Below, piece after piece: positions 16,428 through 28,871 of a stretch of 64,000 nucleotides of DNA. The stretch is from Actinomycetes bacterium (GTDB lineage: Bacteria > Actinomycetota > Acidimicrobiia > Acidimicrobiales > Ilumatobacteraceae). Location of the stretch: contig JAIXWJ010000026.1 in NCBI GenBank assembly GCA_027491335.1, forward strand, positions 1-64,000, read 5' to 3'. Every line of letters starts with the position of its first letter. The first letter of the stretch is position 1. The translations under genes were made by a program, and so were the position numbers. A model generated the notes under the pieces. That model was not told where the DNA came from. It saw only the letters and a program-made list of their open reading frames with translations, and ran no database searches.

Positions 16428-17134
16428 TGTCGTTGCTCGAGGTGCGCGGCGTGATGGTTCGCTTCGGCGGCGTGATGGCCGTCGGTGGCGTCGACCTCGA
16501 TGCCGAGGTCGGACAAGTGACCGGACTCATCGGACCGAACGGCGCCGGCAAAACCACGCTGTTCAACGTCATCAGCGGAATGCAGGAGCCGACGGCGGGT
16601 CAGGTTCTCGTGAGCGGAGTCGACATCACGAACGAAGCCCCGCACAAGCGGGCCAAGCGTGGTCTGGCCCGCACGTTCCAACGCCTCGAGCTGTTCTGGT
16701 CGCTCACGGTTCGCGACAACGTTCGCGTGGCGGCCGAATTGGCGGCCGTGCCCGACGTGGACGGAACCGTGGACTCCTTGCTCGACAAGGTCGGAGTGTC
16801 GGAACTCGCGAACTCGGTGGCCGGAGACCTTCCCACCGGATCGGCGCGCTTGGTCGAGATCGCCCGCGCGCTGGCCACCATGCCCCGGCTTCTGCTGTTG
16901 GACGAACCCGCGTCGGGTCTGGACGATTCCGAGACCGAACGACTCGGTTCGCTGTTGCGCGAGCTCTCGTCCGACGGGCTGGGCGTGTTGTTGGTCGAGC
17001 ACGACATGGATCTGGTGATGCACGTGTGCGACCGCATTCACGTGCTGGATCTGGGCAACATCATCTCGGTGGGCACCCCGTCCGAGGTCCAACACGACGA
17101 GGCCGTTCTGCGGGCCTATCTGGGGACGGCATGA
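16427..17134 (+). CDS. livG: ABC importer ATPase LivG-type
   Basis: 235-residue ATPase. Walker A is GPNGAGKTT, the Q-loop region is RTFQRLELFWSLTVRDN, the signature is the variant LPTGSARLVEIARAL, Walker B is LLLLDEPASGLD, and the switch histidine lies in LLVEHDMDLV. It is slightly shorter than typical LivG (about 250). The ATG shares a base with the permease stop (TGATG), and its stop overlaps the livF start (ATGA). It drives import through the fused permease together with LivF. The gene symbol follows family and position; the substrate could be other than amino acids. Confidence 0.92.
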   Translation: MSLLEVRGVMVRFGGVMAVGGVDLDAEVGQVTGLIGPNGAGKTTLFNVISGMQEPTAGQVLVSGVDITNEAPHKRAKRGLARTFQRLELFWSLTVRDNVRVAAELAAVPDVDGTVDSLLDKVGVSELANSVAGDLPTGSARLVEIARALATMPRLLLLDEPASGLDDSETERLGSLLRELSSDGLGVLLVEHDMDLVMHVCDRIHVLDLGNIISVGTPSEVQHDEAVLRAYLGTA

Positions 17135-17838
17135 CTTCGGCACCCATTCTCGAACTGCGCAACGTGCGGGCCGGCTACGGCTCCATCGACGTGTTGCACG
17201 GCGTGAACCTCACCATCGGTCGCGGCGAGGTGGTGGCACTCCTCGGCCCGAACGGAGCCGGCAAGAGCACCACCATCAAGGTGATCAGCGGATTGCTGCG
17301 TCCGTCGTCGGGTCACCTGATCGTGGCCGGTCGCGACGTCACCGGCGCTTCGGCCGGAGCGTTGGCGCGCGCGGGGCTGTGCACCATTCCCGAGGGACGT
17401 GGCATCTTCCCCAACCTCACGGTGCGCGAGAACCTGCTGATGGCCACCTTCAGCGGGCACAAGATGAGCGACATCGAGGAGAAGACGTACGCGCGTTTCC
17501 CTCGACTGAGCGAACGACGCACGCAGTTGGCCGGAACGATGTCGGGCGGAGAGCAGCAGATGCTGTCGTTGGCGCGTGCTCTGGCGACCGACCCCGCCAT
17601 CTTGCTGCTCGACGAATTGTCGATGGGACTCGCGCCACTGATCGTCGCCGAGTTGTACGCCCAAGTGGCGGCCATCGCGGCCGAGGGCGTGTCGGTTCTG
17701 GTCGTGGAGCAGTTCGCACGCACCGTGTTGGGAGTGGCCGACACGGCAGTGCTACTGACGCACGGATCGGTGCGCATGGCCGGCAAGGCATCGGACATCG
17801 GCGATGATGTATTGGCGGGGGCCTACCTCGGCTCGTGA
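17131..17838 (+). CDS. livF: ABC importer ATPase LivF-type
   Basis: 235-residue second ATPase of the importer. It has Walker A LGPNGAGKST, the LivF hallmark PEGRGIFPNLTVRENL, signature LAGTMSGGEQQMLSLARAL, Walker B LLLLDELSMGLAP and the switch region LVVEQFARTVL in which Gln replaces His, as is usual for LivF. It starts with an ATGA overlap on livG and ends the operon; no hairpin follows, and the next gene begins 61 nt later. It forms the asymmetric ATPase pair with LivG at the inner face of the membrane. Confidence 0.93.
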   Translation: MTSAPILELRNVRAGYGSIDVLHGVNLTIGRGEVVALLGPNGAGKSTTIKVISGLLRPSSGHLIVAGRDVTGASAGALARAGLCTIPEGRGIFPNLTVRENLLMATFSGHKMSDIEEKTYARFPRLSERRTQLAGTMSGGEQQMLSLARALATDPAILLLDELSMGLAPLIVAELYAQVAAIAAEGVSVLVVEQFARTVLGVADTAVLLTHGSVRMAGKASDIGDDVLAGAYLGS

Positions 17839-17899
17839 CCCCGCGTCGAGCAACCGAAGATCGAGACAGACAAGCGACAACAGAGAAACGGAACCGACA

Positions 17900-18265
17900 A
17901 TGAACGAGAACCGCATCCAGACCTTCACCGAAGAGATCGGCGAGTTGAAACTGCGTGGCGCCCGCGCCGACCGCGAGCGTTGGCTGTTGGCCATCGGCAC
18001 GGTGGCCCTCGTCGCCGGCGTGGCCTTGGCCGTCGTCGGAGGATTCCAGGCCAGTGGCACCACCGAGGTCGGCGATCAACTCGCGTTCCTCGCCACCGGA
18101 ACGCTCATCGGATTGGCACTCGTCATCGCCGGCGCGGCTCTGTTCGTGCGTTACTCGATCGCTCGCTTCATGCGCTTCTGGTTGGTGCGACTGGTGCACG
18201 AGCACCGCACCGAGACCGACCGAACCATCGAGGCGCTGAAGCGCATCGAAGACAAGCTGAAGTGA
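17900..18265 (+). CDS. Small two-TM membrane protein of unknown function
   Basis: 121-residue protein. It starts with an acidic/basic helix (TFTEEIGELKLRGARADRER), followed by TM1 at about 30-48 (LLAIGTVALVAGVALAVVGG) and TM2 at about 63-86 (LATGTLIGLALVIAGAALFV), and ends with a charged coiled-coil-like helix (RTETDRTIEALKRIEDKLK). No known domain is recognised. It lies 61 nt after livF in the same direction and could be a last gene of the importer operon, or independent. It is convergent with the AAA+ gene (4 nt gap). Both N- and C-termini are likely cytosolic. Confidence 0.75.
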   Translation: MNENRIQTFTEEIGELKLRGARADRERWLLAIGTVALVAGVALAVVGGFQASGTTEVGDQLAFLATGTLIGLALVIAGAALFVRYSIARFMRFWLVRLVHEHRTETDRTIEALKRIEDKLK

Positions 18266-18269
18266 TTCG

Positions 18270-19688
18270 TTAGCGGCTGCGGTAGGTGCCGCCGCTGCCT
18301 GCGCTCTGATCCTTGTTCAGTCGCTTGGACAGGTGCATTCCCTCGAGCACGAACTCCACCGCCGAGGCGATGCTGGCCGGGCTCTCGTCGCCGGCGAGCA
18401 ACGGCAACACCGCGGCCTTCAACGCCGGGATCTGCTCGATCAGCGCGGCCTGCTCGACCGAGGGGACGTCCTCGCCGGTGTGAACCACGGCCCCCTCCTC
18501 GAACGCGGTGACGATGTCGCGCGTCAGTTCGGGGCTGACGAGGTCGCGGTACGACGTGAGCACGGCGGCCTTCACCAACTCGCGCAACACGTGACCCTCG
18601 CGTCCATCTTCCATGGCCTCGATCTCGATCTTTCCGCCGGTCGATGCGGCGAACGAATCCAGATCGCACACGCGGGGCACCACGTTGGTCTCGCCCAATC
18701 GCAATCCTCGACGCAACGCGTTGGCGGCCATCACTTCGTAGTTGCTCACGCTGAGTCGCACGGACACGCCACTGCGCTGGTTCACCTGGCTGCTGGCTCG
18801 GGCCAACTGACTGAACGAGGCCACGATGAGTTCCATGTAGGCCGGCACCGTCACCGTGATCGATCCGACGCTCGGAGGACGGGCCTCCTGACGAATGATC
18901 ATGACTTCGGTGGCCGCCTCCAGCGGATAGTGCGTTCGGATCTGGCTGCCGAAGCGGTCCTTCAGCGGGGTGATGATGCGACCGCGGTTGGTGTAGTCCT
19001 CGGGGTTCGCCGAGGCGACCAACAGCACGTCGAGGGGTAGGCGGATCTTGTAGCCGCGCACCTGCACGTCGCGCTCTTCGAGGATGTTCAGCAAGCCGAC
19101 CTGGATGCGCTCGGACAGGTCGGGGAGTTCGTTGATGGCGAAGATGCCGCGGTTCGTGCGGGGCACGAGTCCGTAGTGCAACGTGAGCTCGTCGCTGAGA
19201 TAACGACCCTCGGCCACCTTGATGGGGTCGACCTCACCGATGAGGTCGGCGATGGCGGTGTCGGGCGTGGCCAACTTCTCGCCGAAACGATCGGTGCGAT
19301 GCACCCAGGAGATGGGGGTCTCGTCGCCCAACTCGGCCACCAGATCGCGAGCGTGCTTGGAGACCGGGTTGTACGGGTCGTCGTTGATCTCGCTGCCGGC
19401 GACGATGGGCATCCACTCGTCGAGCAAACCGGTGAGGCTGCGAATCATGCGCGTCTTGGCCTGTCCGCGCTCGCCCAAGAAGATGACGTCGTGGCCGGCG
19501 AGGATGGCGTTCTCCAGTTGCGGCATCACCGTGTCCTCGTAGCCGAGGACCCCCTCGAAGAGCGGTTCCTTGGCCATGATGCGCGCCACCGCGTTCAGGC
19601 GCATCTCCTCTTTCACCGGACGCGACACCCAGCCGGAGGCCTTCAGTTCCTTGATGGTCGCGACTTCGGGCGCTCGTGATTCAGCCAT
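18270..19688 (-). CDS. AAA+ ATPase, magnesium-chelatase ChlI-like
   Basis: 472-residue AAA+ protein of the ChlI/MoxR helix-2-insert clade. The P-loop is FLGERGQAKTRMIRSL, Walker B is GIFAINELPDLS, then the sensor VLLVASANPEDYTNRGR and the arginine-bearing LKDRFGSQIRTHYP. Family members are motors that remodel a partner through a VWA-domain protein. No VWA gene is adjacent; the only one in the window (36489-37379) has its own MoxR partner. I chose ATG 19688 because a TACTGT hexamer ends 6 nt before it (leaderless layout). It is divergent from the GH2 gene by 69 nt. The substrate protein is unknown. Confidence 0.85.
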   Translation of the reverse strand: MAESRAPEVATIKELKASGWVSRPVKEEMRLNAVARIMAKEPLFEGVLGYEDTVMPQLENAILAGHDVIFLGERGQAKTRMIRSLTGLLDEWMPIVAGSEINDDPYNPVSKHARDLVAELGDETPISWVHRTDRFGEKLATPDTAIADLIGEVDPIKVAEGRYLSDELTLHYGLVPRTNRGIFAINELPDLSERIQVGLLNILEERDVQVRGYKIRLPLDVLLVASANPEDYTNRGRIITPLKDRFGSQIRTHYPLEAATEVMIIRQEARPPSVGSITVTVPAYMELIVASFSQLARASSQVNQRSGVSVRLSVSNYEVMAANALRRGLRLGETNVVPRVCDLDSFAASTGGKIEIEAMEDGREGHVLRELVKAAVLTSYRDLVSPELTRDIVTAFEEGAVVHTGEDVPSVEQAALIEQIPALKAAVLPLLAGDESPASIASAVEFVLEGMHLSKRLNKDQSAGSGGTYRSR

Positions 19689-19694
19689 GCGACG

Positions 19695-19749
19695 ACAGTA
19701 CTTGCCACGGGGCGTTGGCGACACGGTGGAAGCCCGAGTCCACTACGGT
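19695..19749. promoter_or_regulatory. Divergent -10 hexamers, AAA+ and GH2 genes
   Basis: Reverse-strand TACTGT (19700-19695) ends 6 nt before ATG 19688. Forward-strand TACGGT (19744-19749) ends 8 nt before GTG 19758. Neither start has a Shine-Dalgarno, so both transcripts are probably leaderless. Confidence 0.45.
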
Positions 19750-19757
19750 TTCATGAC

Positions 19758-21923
19758 GTGAGTACCGAAGCCGAGGGTCGCACCGGGGACACCACGCGAC
19801 CGAGCCTCGATCTGAGCGGTGCATGGAAGGTTTCCATCGCGTCCGACGACGCTCTGCGCACGAGCGTGGGCCTCGACACCGACGACTCCGAGTGGCCCGA
19901 GATGAACGTGCCCGGACATTGGCAGGCCCATCCCCTCTTCTCCACCAGCAACGGGCCGTTGCTGTATCGGCGGGAGTTCTCCATGTCGGCGCCCGCGGAA
20001 GGCGAGCGTCGGTTCGTGGTGGTGGACGGCATCTTCTATCAGGGCGACGTGTGGCTGGATGGTGCGTACCTCGGTGATCCAGAGGGCTACTTCATCCCTC
20101 ATGCCTACGACGTGACGGCCCTCTCGCGCCTGGACGACGAACACGTGCTGGCCATCGGCGCCACCTGTTCGCCACAGCGCGACAAGAAGAACAAGCGCAA
20201 CATCACCGGCGTCTTCCAACATTGGGATTGCATCGATCCACTGTTCAACCCCGGGGGAATCTGGCGCGGTGTGCGCATCGAGTCCACCGGACCCGTGCGC
20301 ATCGATGCGTTACGAGTGTTGTGTCGCGACGCCAGCGAGGCCCGCGCCAATCTGCGTTTGCACGCCCGTCTCGACAGCGATGGCGAACGCCCGGTGAAGG
20401 TGGCCACGTACATCGACGGCGTGCTGACGGACGAACAACAACGAACGGTGGCGATCGGTTCGAACGAACTCGAATGGGACGTCGACGTGCAACGACCGGC
20501 CTTGTGGTGGCCGTGGTCGTTGGGCGAACAGAACCTCACCGACGTGCGCGTGGAGGTGACGTGCGACGGAGCGGTGAGTCACCGCGCCGAGCGACGCACC
20601 GGTTTGCGCGAGGTCTCCGTGCGGGACTGGGTGTACACGGTGAACGGCGAGCGGATCTTCATCAAGGGAGCCAACCTCGCACCGACACGCGCGATGTTGG
20701 GCGATGCCAGCCCCGGCGAATTGCGCCGCGACGTGGAGTTGGCTCGCGACGCCGGCCTCGACCTGCTTCGCGTTCACGGCCACATTTCGCGACCCGAGCT
20801 GTACGACGCCGCCGACGAACTCGGGATGCTGATCTGGCAGGACTTCCCGTTGCAGTGGGCGTACGCGCGACAGATTCGACGCGAAGCCGTGCGCCAGGCC
20901 ACCGAAGCCGTCAACATCCTCGGGCATCACCCGTCGATCATCACGTGGTGCGGGCACAACGAGCCGCTCGCGTTGTCCGTGGGCGATGGCGACACCTTCG
21001 ACATCAAGAAGTTGGCGATTCCCTTCATCGCGGGCCATCAGCTTCCGTCGTGGAACAAGAGCGTGCTGGATCGCTGGTTGAAGCGAGCCTTCGAGAAGGC
21101 CGACGTCACCCGACCGGTGGTGGCCCACAGCGGCATCCTGCCCCACCTTCCGCAGTTGGAGGGCACCGACAGTCACTTCTACTTCGGCTGGTACCACGGC
21201 CAAGAGCGCGACTTCCCCGGTTTCGCCGCCACCCTTCCGCGTCTCGTTCGATTCGTCAGCGAGTTCGGATCACAAGCCGTTCCGGAATCCGCCGAGTTCA
21301 TGAATCCGCACAAGTGGCCCGATCTCGATTGGGAGCACCTGAGCACCAACCACGGTTTGCAGAAGGCGATCTTCGACGAACGCATTCCGCCGGCGGCCTT
21401 CGACACCTTCGACGAATGGCGCTTGGCCACTCAGGTGTACCAAGCCGACATCATCCGCCATCACATCGAGACATTGCGCCGATTGAAGTATCGACCCACC
21501 GGTGGCTTCTGCATGTTCGCGTTCAACGACGCGATGCCCATGGTGTCATGGAGCGTGCTCGACCACGAGCGCGCACCGAAGTTGGGATTCACCGCGTTGG
21601 CCGAGGCGTGTCGACCGGTGATCGTGGTTGCCGATCGACCTCCGGCCAAGGTGCGACCCGGCGAAAGAGTGTCGATGGACGTGCACGTGGTGAGTGATCG
21701 TCGCGAGGACCTGATCGATGCCATCGTGACCGCGCGCGTGGAGATGTTGCACGACGAGAAGGTCTGGAAGTGGGAAGGCGACATCGCCGCCGACGACTGC
21801 ACGCGAGTGGGAGCGATCGACTTCATCGCTCCGTTCGCCGAGGGTGTGATCACGATCGACCTCACCCTCGAGTGCGGCGACGTGGTGGCGACGAATCGCT
21901 ACACCACCGTCTCCTCCGAGTAA
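19758..21923 (+). CDS. Glycoside hydrolase family 2, beta-mannosidase-like
   Basis: 721-residue GH2 enzyme. An N-terminal jelly-roll sugar-binding domain (residues about 15-165; YRREFSM, DVWLDGAYLGDPEGYF), an immunoglobulin-like domain (about 180-285; PALWWPWSLGEQ) and a TIM barrel (about 290-600) follow in order. The acid/base Glu lies in ITWCGHNEP and the nucleophile Glu in RFVSEFGSQAVPES. A last small beta-domain follows. There is no signal peptide, so it probably acts on imported oligosaccharides in the cytoplasm. Beta-mannosidase is the closest reading, but glucuronidase- or other GH2-type specificity is possible. The gene stands alone, with no sugar transporter nearby. Confidence 0.87.
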   Translation: MSTEAEGRTGDTTRPSLDLSGAWKVSIASDDALRTSVGLDTDDSEWPEMNVPGHWQAHPLFSTSNGPLLYRREFSMSAPAEGERRFVVVDGIFYQGDVWLDGAYLGDPEGYFIPHAYDVTALSRLDDEHVLAIGATCSPQRDKKNKRNITGVFQHWDCIDPLFNPGGIWRGVRIESTGPVRIDALRVLCRDASEARANLRLHARLDSDGERPVKVATYIDGVLTDEQQRTVAIGSNELEWDVDVQRPALWWPWSLGEQNLTDVRVEVTCDGAVSHRAERRTGLREVSVRDWVYTVNGERIFIKGANLAPTRAMLGDASPGELRRDVELARDAGLDLLRVHGHISRPELYDAADELGMLIWQDFPLQWAYARQIRREAVRQATEAVNILGHHPSIITWCGHNEPLALSVGDGDTFDIKKLAIPFIAGHQLPSWNKSVLDRWLKRAFEKADVTRPVVAHSGILPHLPQLEGTDSHFYFGWYHGQERDFPGFAATLPRLVRFVSEFGSQAVPESAEFMNPHKWPDLDWEHLSTNHGLQKAIFDERIPPAAFDTFDEWRLATQVYQADIIRHHIETLRRLKYRPTGGFCMFAFNDAMPMVSWSVLDHERAPKLGFTALAEACRPVIVVADRPPAKVRPGERVSMDVHVVSDRREDLIDAIVTARVEMLHDEKVWKWEGDIAADDCTRVGAIDFIAPFAEGVITIDLTLECGDVVATNRYTTVSSE

Positions 21924-21928
21924 CGAAA

Positions 21929-21971
21929 CTGGGTCGGGTAACGGACGCATAGCGTCCGTTACCCGACCCAG
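21929..21971. terminator. Bidirectional hairpin terminator
   Basis: A perfect 20-bp inverted repeat (left arm CTGGGTCGGGTAACGGACGC, loop ATA) lies between the convergent GH2 and sdhB genes, 5 nt after one stop and 7 nt from the other. No T-run follows on either strand, so it is likely a factor-aided bidirectional terminator. Confidence 0.85.
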
Positions 21972-21978
21972 AACCACA

Positions 21979-22751
21979 TCAGCCGCGGCTGAGTTCCTTG
22001 CGGTTCTTCACCTTGGACTTGCGGTAGTCCTTGTTCATGAGCGCGATCACGTCGATCGAGATCTCCTTGGGGCACGCCGCCTCGCACTCACCATGGTTGG
22101 TGCACGAACCGAAGTACTCGTCCATGGTCTCCACCATCGCCTCGACGCGCTTGTAACGCTCGGCTTGACCCTGGGGCAGCACGTTGAGATGGTTGATCTT
22201 CGCCGCGGTGAACAGATTGGCCGCACCGTTGGGGCACGCGGCCACGCACGCACCGCAACCGATGCACTCGGCCGAGTCCATGGCCGCGTCGGCGACGGGC
22301 TTGGGGATCGGGATCAAGTTGGCGTCGGGCGCACCACCGGTGGGAGCCGTGATGAATCCGCCGGACTCGATGATGCGATCGAAAGCCGAGCGATCGACCA
22401 TGAGGTCCTTGATGATCGGGAAGGCCGAGGCGCGCCACGGCTCGATCACGATCTCGTCACCACTCTTGAACTTGCGCATGTGCAACTGACACGTGGCGGT
22501 GCGGCGCTCGGGGCCGTGCGCCTGACCGTTGATCATGAGCGAGCAGGTTCCGCAGATGCCCTCGCGGCAGTCGTGGTCGAACACCACGGGAAGCTTGTTG
22601 TCCGAGATGAGACGCTCGTTCAGAACGTCGAGCATCTCGAGGAACGACGCTTCGTCGCTGATCTCGTCGATGATGTAGTCCTCGAAACGACCCGAGGTGT
22701 TCGGGCCGTCCTGACGCCAGATCTTGAGTTTGAGGTTTTTGAGGTGGTTGC

Positions 22752-22755
<4 letters not shown>
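21979..22755 (-). CDS. sdhB: Succinate dehydrogenase iron-sulfur subunit
   Basis: 258-residue electron-transfer subunit of complex II. The [2Fe-2S] cluster ligands are in CREGICGTC plus a later Cys (TATCQLH), the [4Fe-4S] ligands in [12 protein letters not shown], and the [3Fe-4S] ligands in [12 protein letters not shown]. It passes electrons from the FAD of SdhA to the haem/quinone site of SdhC. The GTG start 22755 overlaps the sdhA stop (GTGA). Order C-A-B with a single membrane anchor is the Bacillus/actinobacterial type. It is the last gene of the operon, followed by the perfect 20-bp hairpin. Confidence 0.97.
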
Positions 22756-24674
<1,919 letters not shown>

Positions 24675-24698
24675 GTGATGCTCTCCTGATGGTCCGGT

Positions 24699-25472
24699 TC
24701 AGCCGACGATTCCGGCGAGTACTGCGATGGGGAAAGAAACGTTTCCGACGACGACCAGCGTCGCGATGCCCGTGGCCGCACCCGTGCGCCACTTGTTGAA
24801 CTTCGGGTTGTTCCAACCGAGCGACTGGAAGAGGCTCCACACGCCGTGGAAAAGGTGCGTGCCCAACATGATGTTGGCCAGCACGTAGAAGATGGCCACC
24901 GGCACGCGCTCGAGGCTGAACACCACCGAGCCGTAGACATCCTTCAAGCCCTCGGCGTCCTTGCTGCCGGTGTAGGAGTTGATGGAGCCGGCGCCGAACG
25001 TGAGGTCGAGCAAGTGCCAGATCACGAACAACAGAACCACGATGCCCGTGAGGCGCATCGAGCGGCTGGCGAAGCTGGCCACCTGGTAGTCGCGCTCGCT
25101 CTGGTACTTCACCGGACGGGCCCGACGGTTGAGCACGGTCAACGAGTAGGCGGCGTGCAGGTGCAACAACAACATGGCGATGAGGCCGGCGCGCAGGATC
25201 CAGAGCATGGCCTTCTCGGGCAGGATCGGATACAGCAACTTCTCCAGGAAGTGGGCGTAGTGGTTCAGATCCGAGGCACCCATGTACATCTTGAGGTTGC
25301 CGATCATGTGGAAGACCACGAAGCCGATGAGGCCGATGCCCGTGATGGCCATCGCGTACTTCTTGCCCACGGCCGTGCCGTACAGGTCGAGGAGGAAGGG
25401 TTTGCGCTTGCGCGCCGACCGAGTGACCGCGGTGCCCGAAACCGGACCCCTCTTGGTGATTGTCTGCGCCAT
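24699..25472 (-). CDS. sdhC: Succinate dehydrogenase cytochrome b membrane anchor
   Basis: 257-residue membrane anchor of the five-helix, di-haem cytochrome b558 type, which explains the lack of an sdhD gene. Histidines that can bind haem are seen in VVFHMIGNLK, LLHLHAAYSL, VIWHLLDL and GTHLFHGVWSLF. It connects SdhB to the quinone pool. ATG 25472 (MAQTITKRG) was chosen; a longer reading would run through the promoter region. Upstream are a TAGCGT hexamer and a perfect palindrome at the presumed transcription start. It is the first gene of sdhCAB. Confidence 0.93.
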   Translation of the reverse strand: MAQTITKRGPVSGTAVTRSARKRKPFLLDLYGTAVGKKYAMAITGIGLIGFVVFHMIGNLKMYMGASDLNHYAHFLEKLLYPILPEKAMLWILRAGLIAMLLLHLHAAYSLTVLNRRARPVKYQSERDYQVASFASRSMRLTGIVVLLFVIWHLLDLTFGAGSINSYTGSKDAEGLKDVYGSVVFSLERVPVAIFYVLANIMLGTHLFHGVWSLFQSLGWNNPKFNKWRTGAATGIATLVVVGNVSFPIAVLAGIVG

Positions 25473-25515
25473 CGTGTCCTGCGCCTTTCCCGAACGGCCC
25501 CCGTGGGCCACCAGC

Positions 25516-25535
25516 CGTTCACCGCGCGGTGAACG
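25516..25535. promoter_or_regulatory. Perfect 20-bp palindrome, candidate sdh operator
   Basis: CGTTCACCGCGCGGTGAACG is identical on both strands. It lies 44 nt upstream of sdhC and directly downstream of the reverse-strand hexamer TAGCGT (25548-25543), so it covers the predicted transcription start, a classical repressor position. A dimeric regulator is inferred; alternatively the element forms an mRNA hairpin. Confidence 0.6.
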
Positions 25536-25542
25536 TGCCCAG

Positions 25543-25548
25543 ACGCTA
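25543..25548 (-). promoter_or_regulatory. Candidate -10 of the sdhCAB operon
   Basis: TAGCGT on the reverse strand, the same hexamer class used by neighbouring genes. Transcription would start at about 25536, giving a leader of roughly 65 nt that begins with the palindrome. No clear -35 is visible. Confidence 0.4.
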
Positions 25549-25699
25549 CTCCTCTGTCGCTCACGACCCCGAAATCGTCCCCGACCAATCCGCGACCGGA
25601 GCCAACAGTCACAAATGGCCACCGGAACCACCCCGGCGACCCGGACGCGCGAATCTCTCGTTGTCGCCGGATATCTCGTTCTCCGGGCCTCGGAGTCTC

Positions 25700-25705
25700 T
25701 ACAAT
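25700..25705 (+). promoter_or_regulatory. Candidate hppA -10 element TACAAT
   Basis: TACAAT, the best sigma-70-like -10 in the window, lies 61 nt before GTG 25767. GTTCTC, 16 nt further upstream, is a weak -35. The 294-bp sdhC-hppA gap holds this promoter, the sdh promoter and the palindrome, and no evident gene. Confidence 0.55.
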
Positions 25706-25766
25706 CCACTCGCCCCTGGCAGGGCGGTCAACCGGACCGCCCCCGAGTGTCTCGAGGAGAGAACTG

Positions 25767-28136
<2,370 letters not shown>

Positions 28137-28167
28137 TCCACGTTCGTTCAACGACGAGGCACTCGTC

Positions 28168-28207
28168 GAAGAGGCGCTCCGGGAAACCGGAGCGCCTCTT
28201 CGCTTTT
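28168..28207 (+). terminator. Intrinsic terminator of hppA
   Basis: A perfect 15-bp stem (left arm GAAGAGGCGCTCCGG) with a GAAA tetraloop, followed by GCTTTT. It lies 32 nt after the hppA stop and 22 nt before the dedA-family start. Confidence 0.9.
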
Positions 28208-28228
28208 CCGGCGCACTAGCGTCGGCCC

Positions 28229-28867
28229 ATGCTCGCCTTGTTCAACGTCGAATCCTGGATCGAAAGCGGTGGCCTGGCCATCCTGGCCACCATCGTTTTC
28301 GCCGAGTCCGGATTGCTCGTCGGCTTCTTCCTTCCGGGCGATTCGCTCTTGTTCATCGCGGGGTTTCTCACATCCTCGGCCGGGCCCGCGGCCCTGAGCG
28401 TGAAGCCGGATTCGTTGCCCTCTCTTCCACTCGTCGCCATCGTCGTGGTGCTGGCGGCCATCATCGGCGACCAAGTGGGCTACATGTTCGGGCGCAAAGT
28501 GGGGCCCAGCTTGTTTCAGCGCGAGGAGAGCCGTCTGTTCAAGCCGTCGCACGTGGTGAAGGCCCGCAGCTTCATGGACAAGCACGGCTCCAAGACCATC
28601 GTGATGGCGCGCTTCGTGCCCATCGTGCGCACCTTCGCTCCCATCGTGGCCGGAGTCAGCAACATGCAGTACCGCACGTTCGTGACGTACAACATCGTCG
28701 GCGGAATCGTCTGGGGCGCCGGGCTCACCACGTTGGGGCACTATCTCGGCGACATCGCGTGGGTGAAGGACAACATCGAGATCGCCTCGTTGGTGATCGT
28801 CTTCATCTCGGTTCTACCGATGATCATCGAGTTCGCCCGTCATCGACGACAGAATCCGGCGCACTGA
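28229..28867 (+). CDS. DedA-family membrane protein
   Basis: 212-residue DedA/SNARE-associated protein. The re-entrant loop motif is FAESGLLVGFFLPGDSLL, the second conserved block RFVPIVRTFAPIVAGVSNM, and the linker GYMFGRKVG. Four to five TM segments are predicted. DedA proteins act in polyprenyl-phosphate or phospholipid recycling and need the proton gradient; placement after a proton pump may be coincidental. TAGCGT (28217-28222) ends 6 nt before the ATG with no Shine-Dalgarno, so it has its own leaderless promoter after the hppA terminator. Confidence 0.92.
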   Translation: MLALFNVESWIESGGLAILATIVFAESGLLVGFFLPGDSLLFIAGFLTSSAGPAALSVKPDSLPSLPLVAIVVVLAAIIGDQVGYMFGRKVGPSLFQREESRLFKPSHVVKARSFMDKHGSKTIVMARFVPIVRTFAPIVAGVSNMQYRTFVTYNIVGGIVWGAGLTTLGHYLGDIAWVKDNIEIASLVIVFISVLPMIIEFARHRRQNPAH

Positions 28868-28871
28868 TCAC

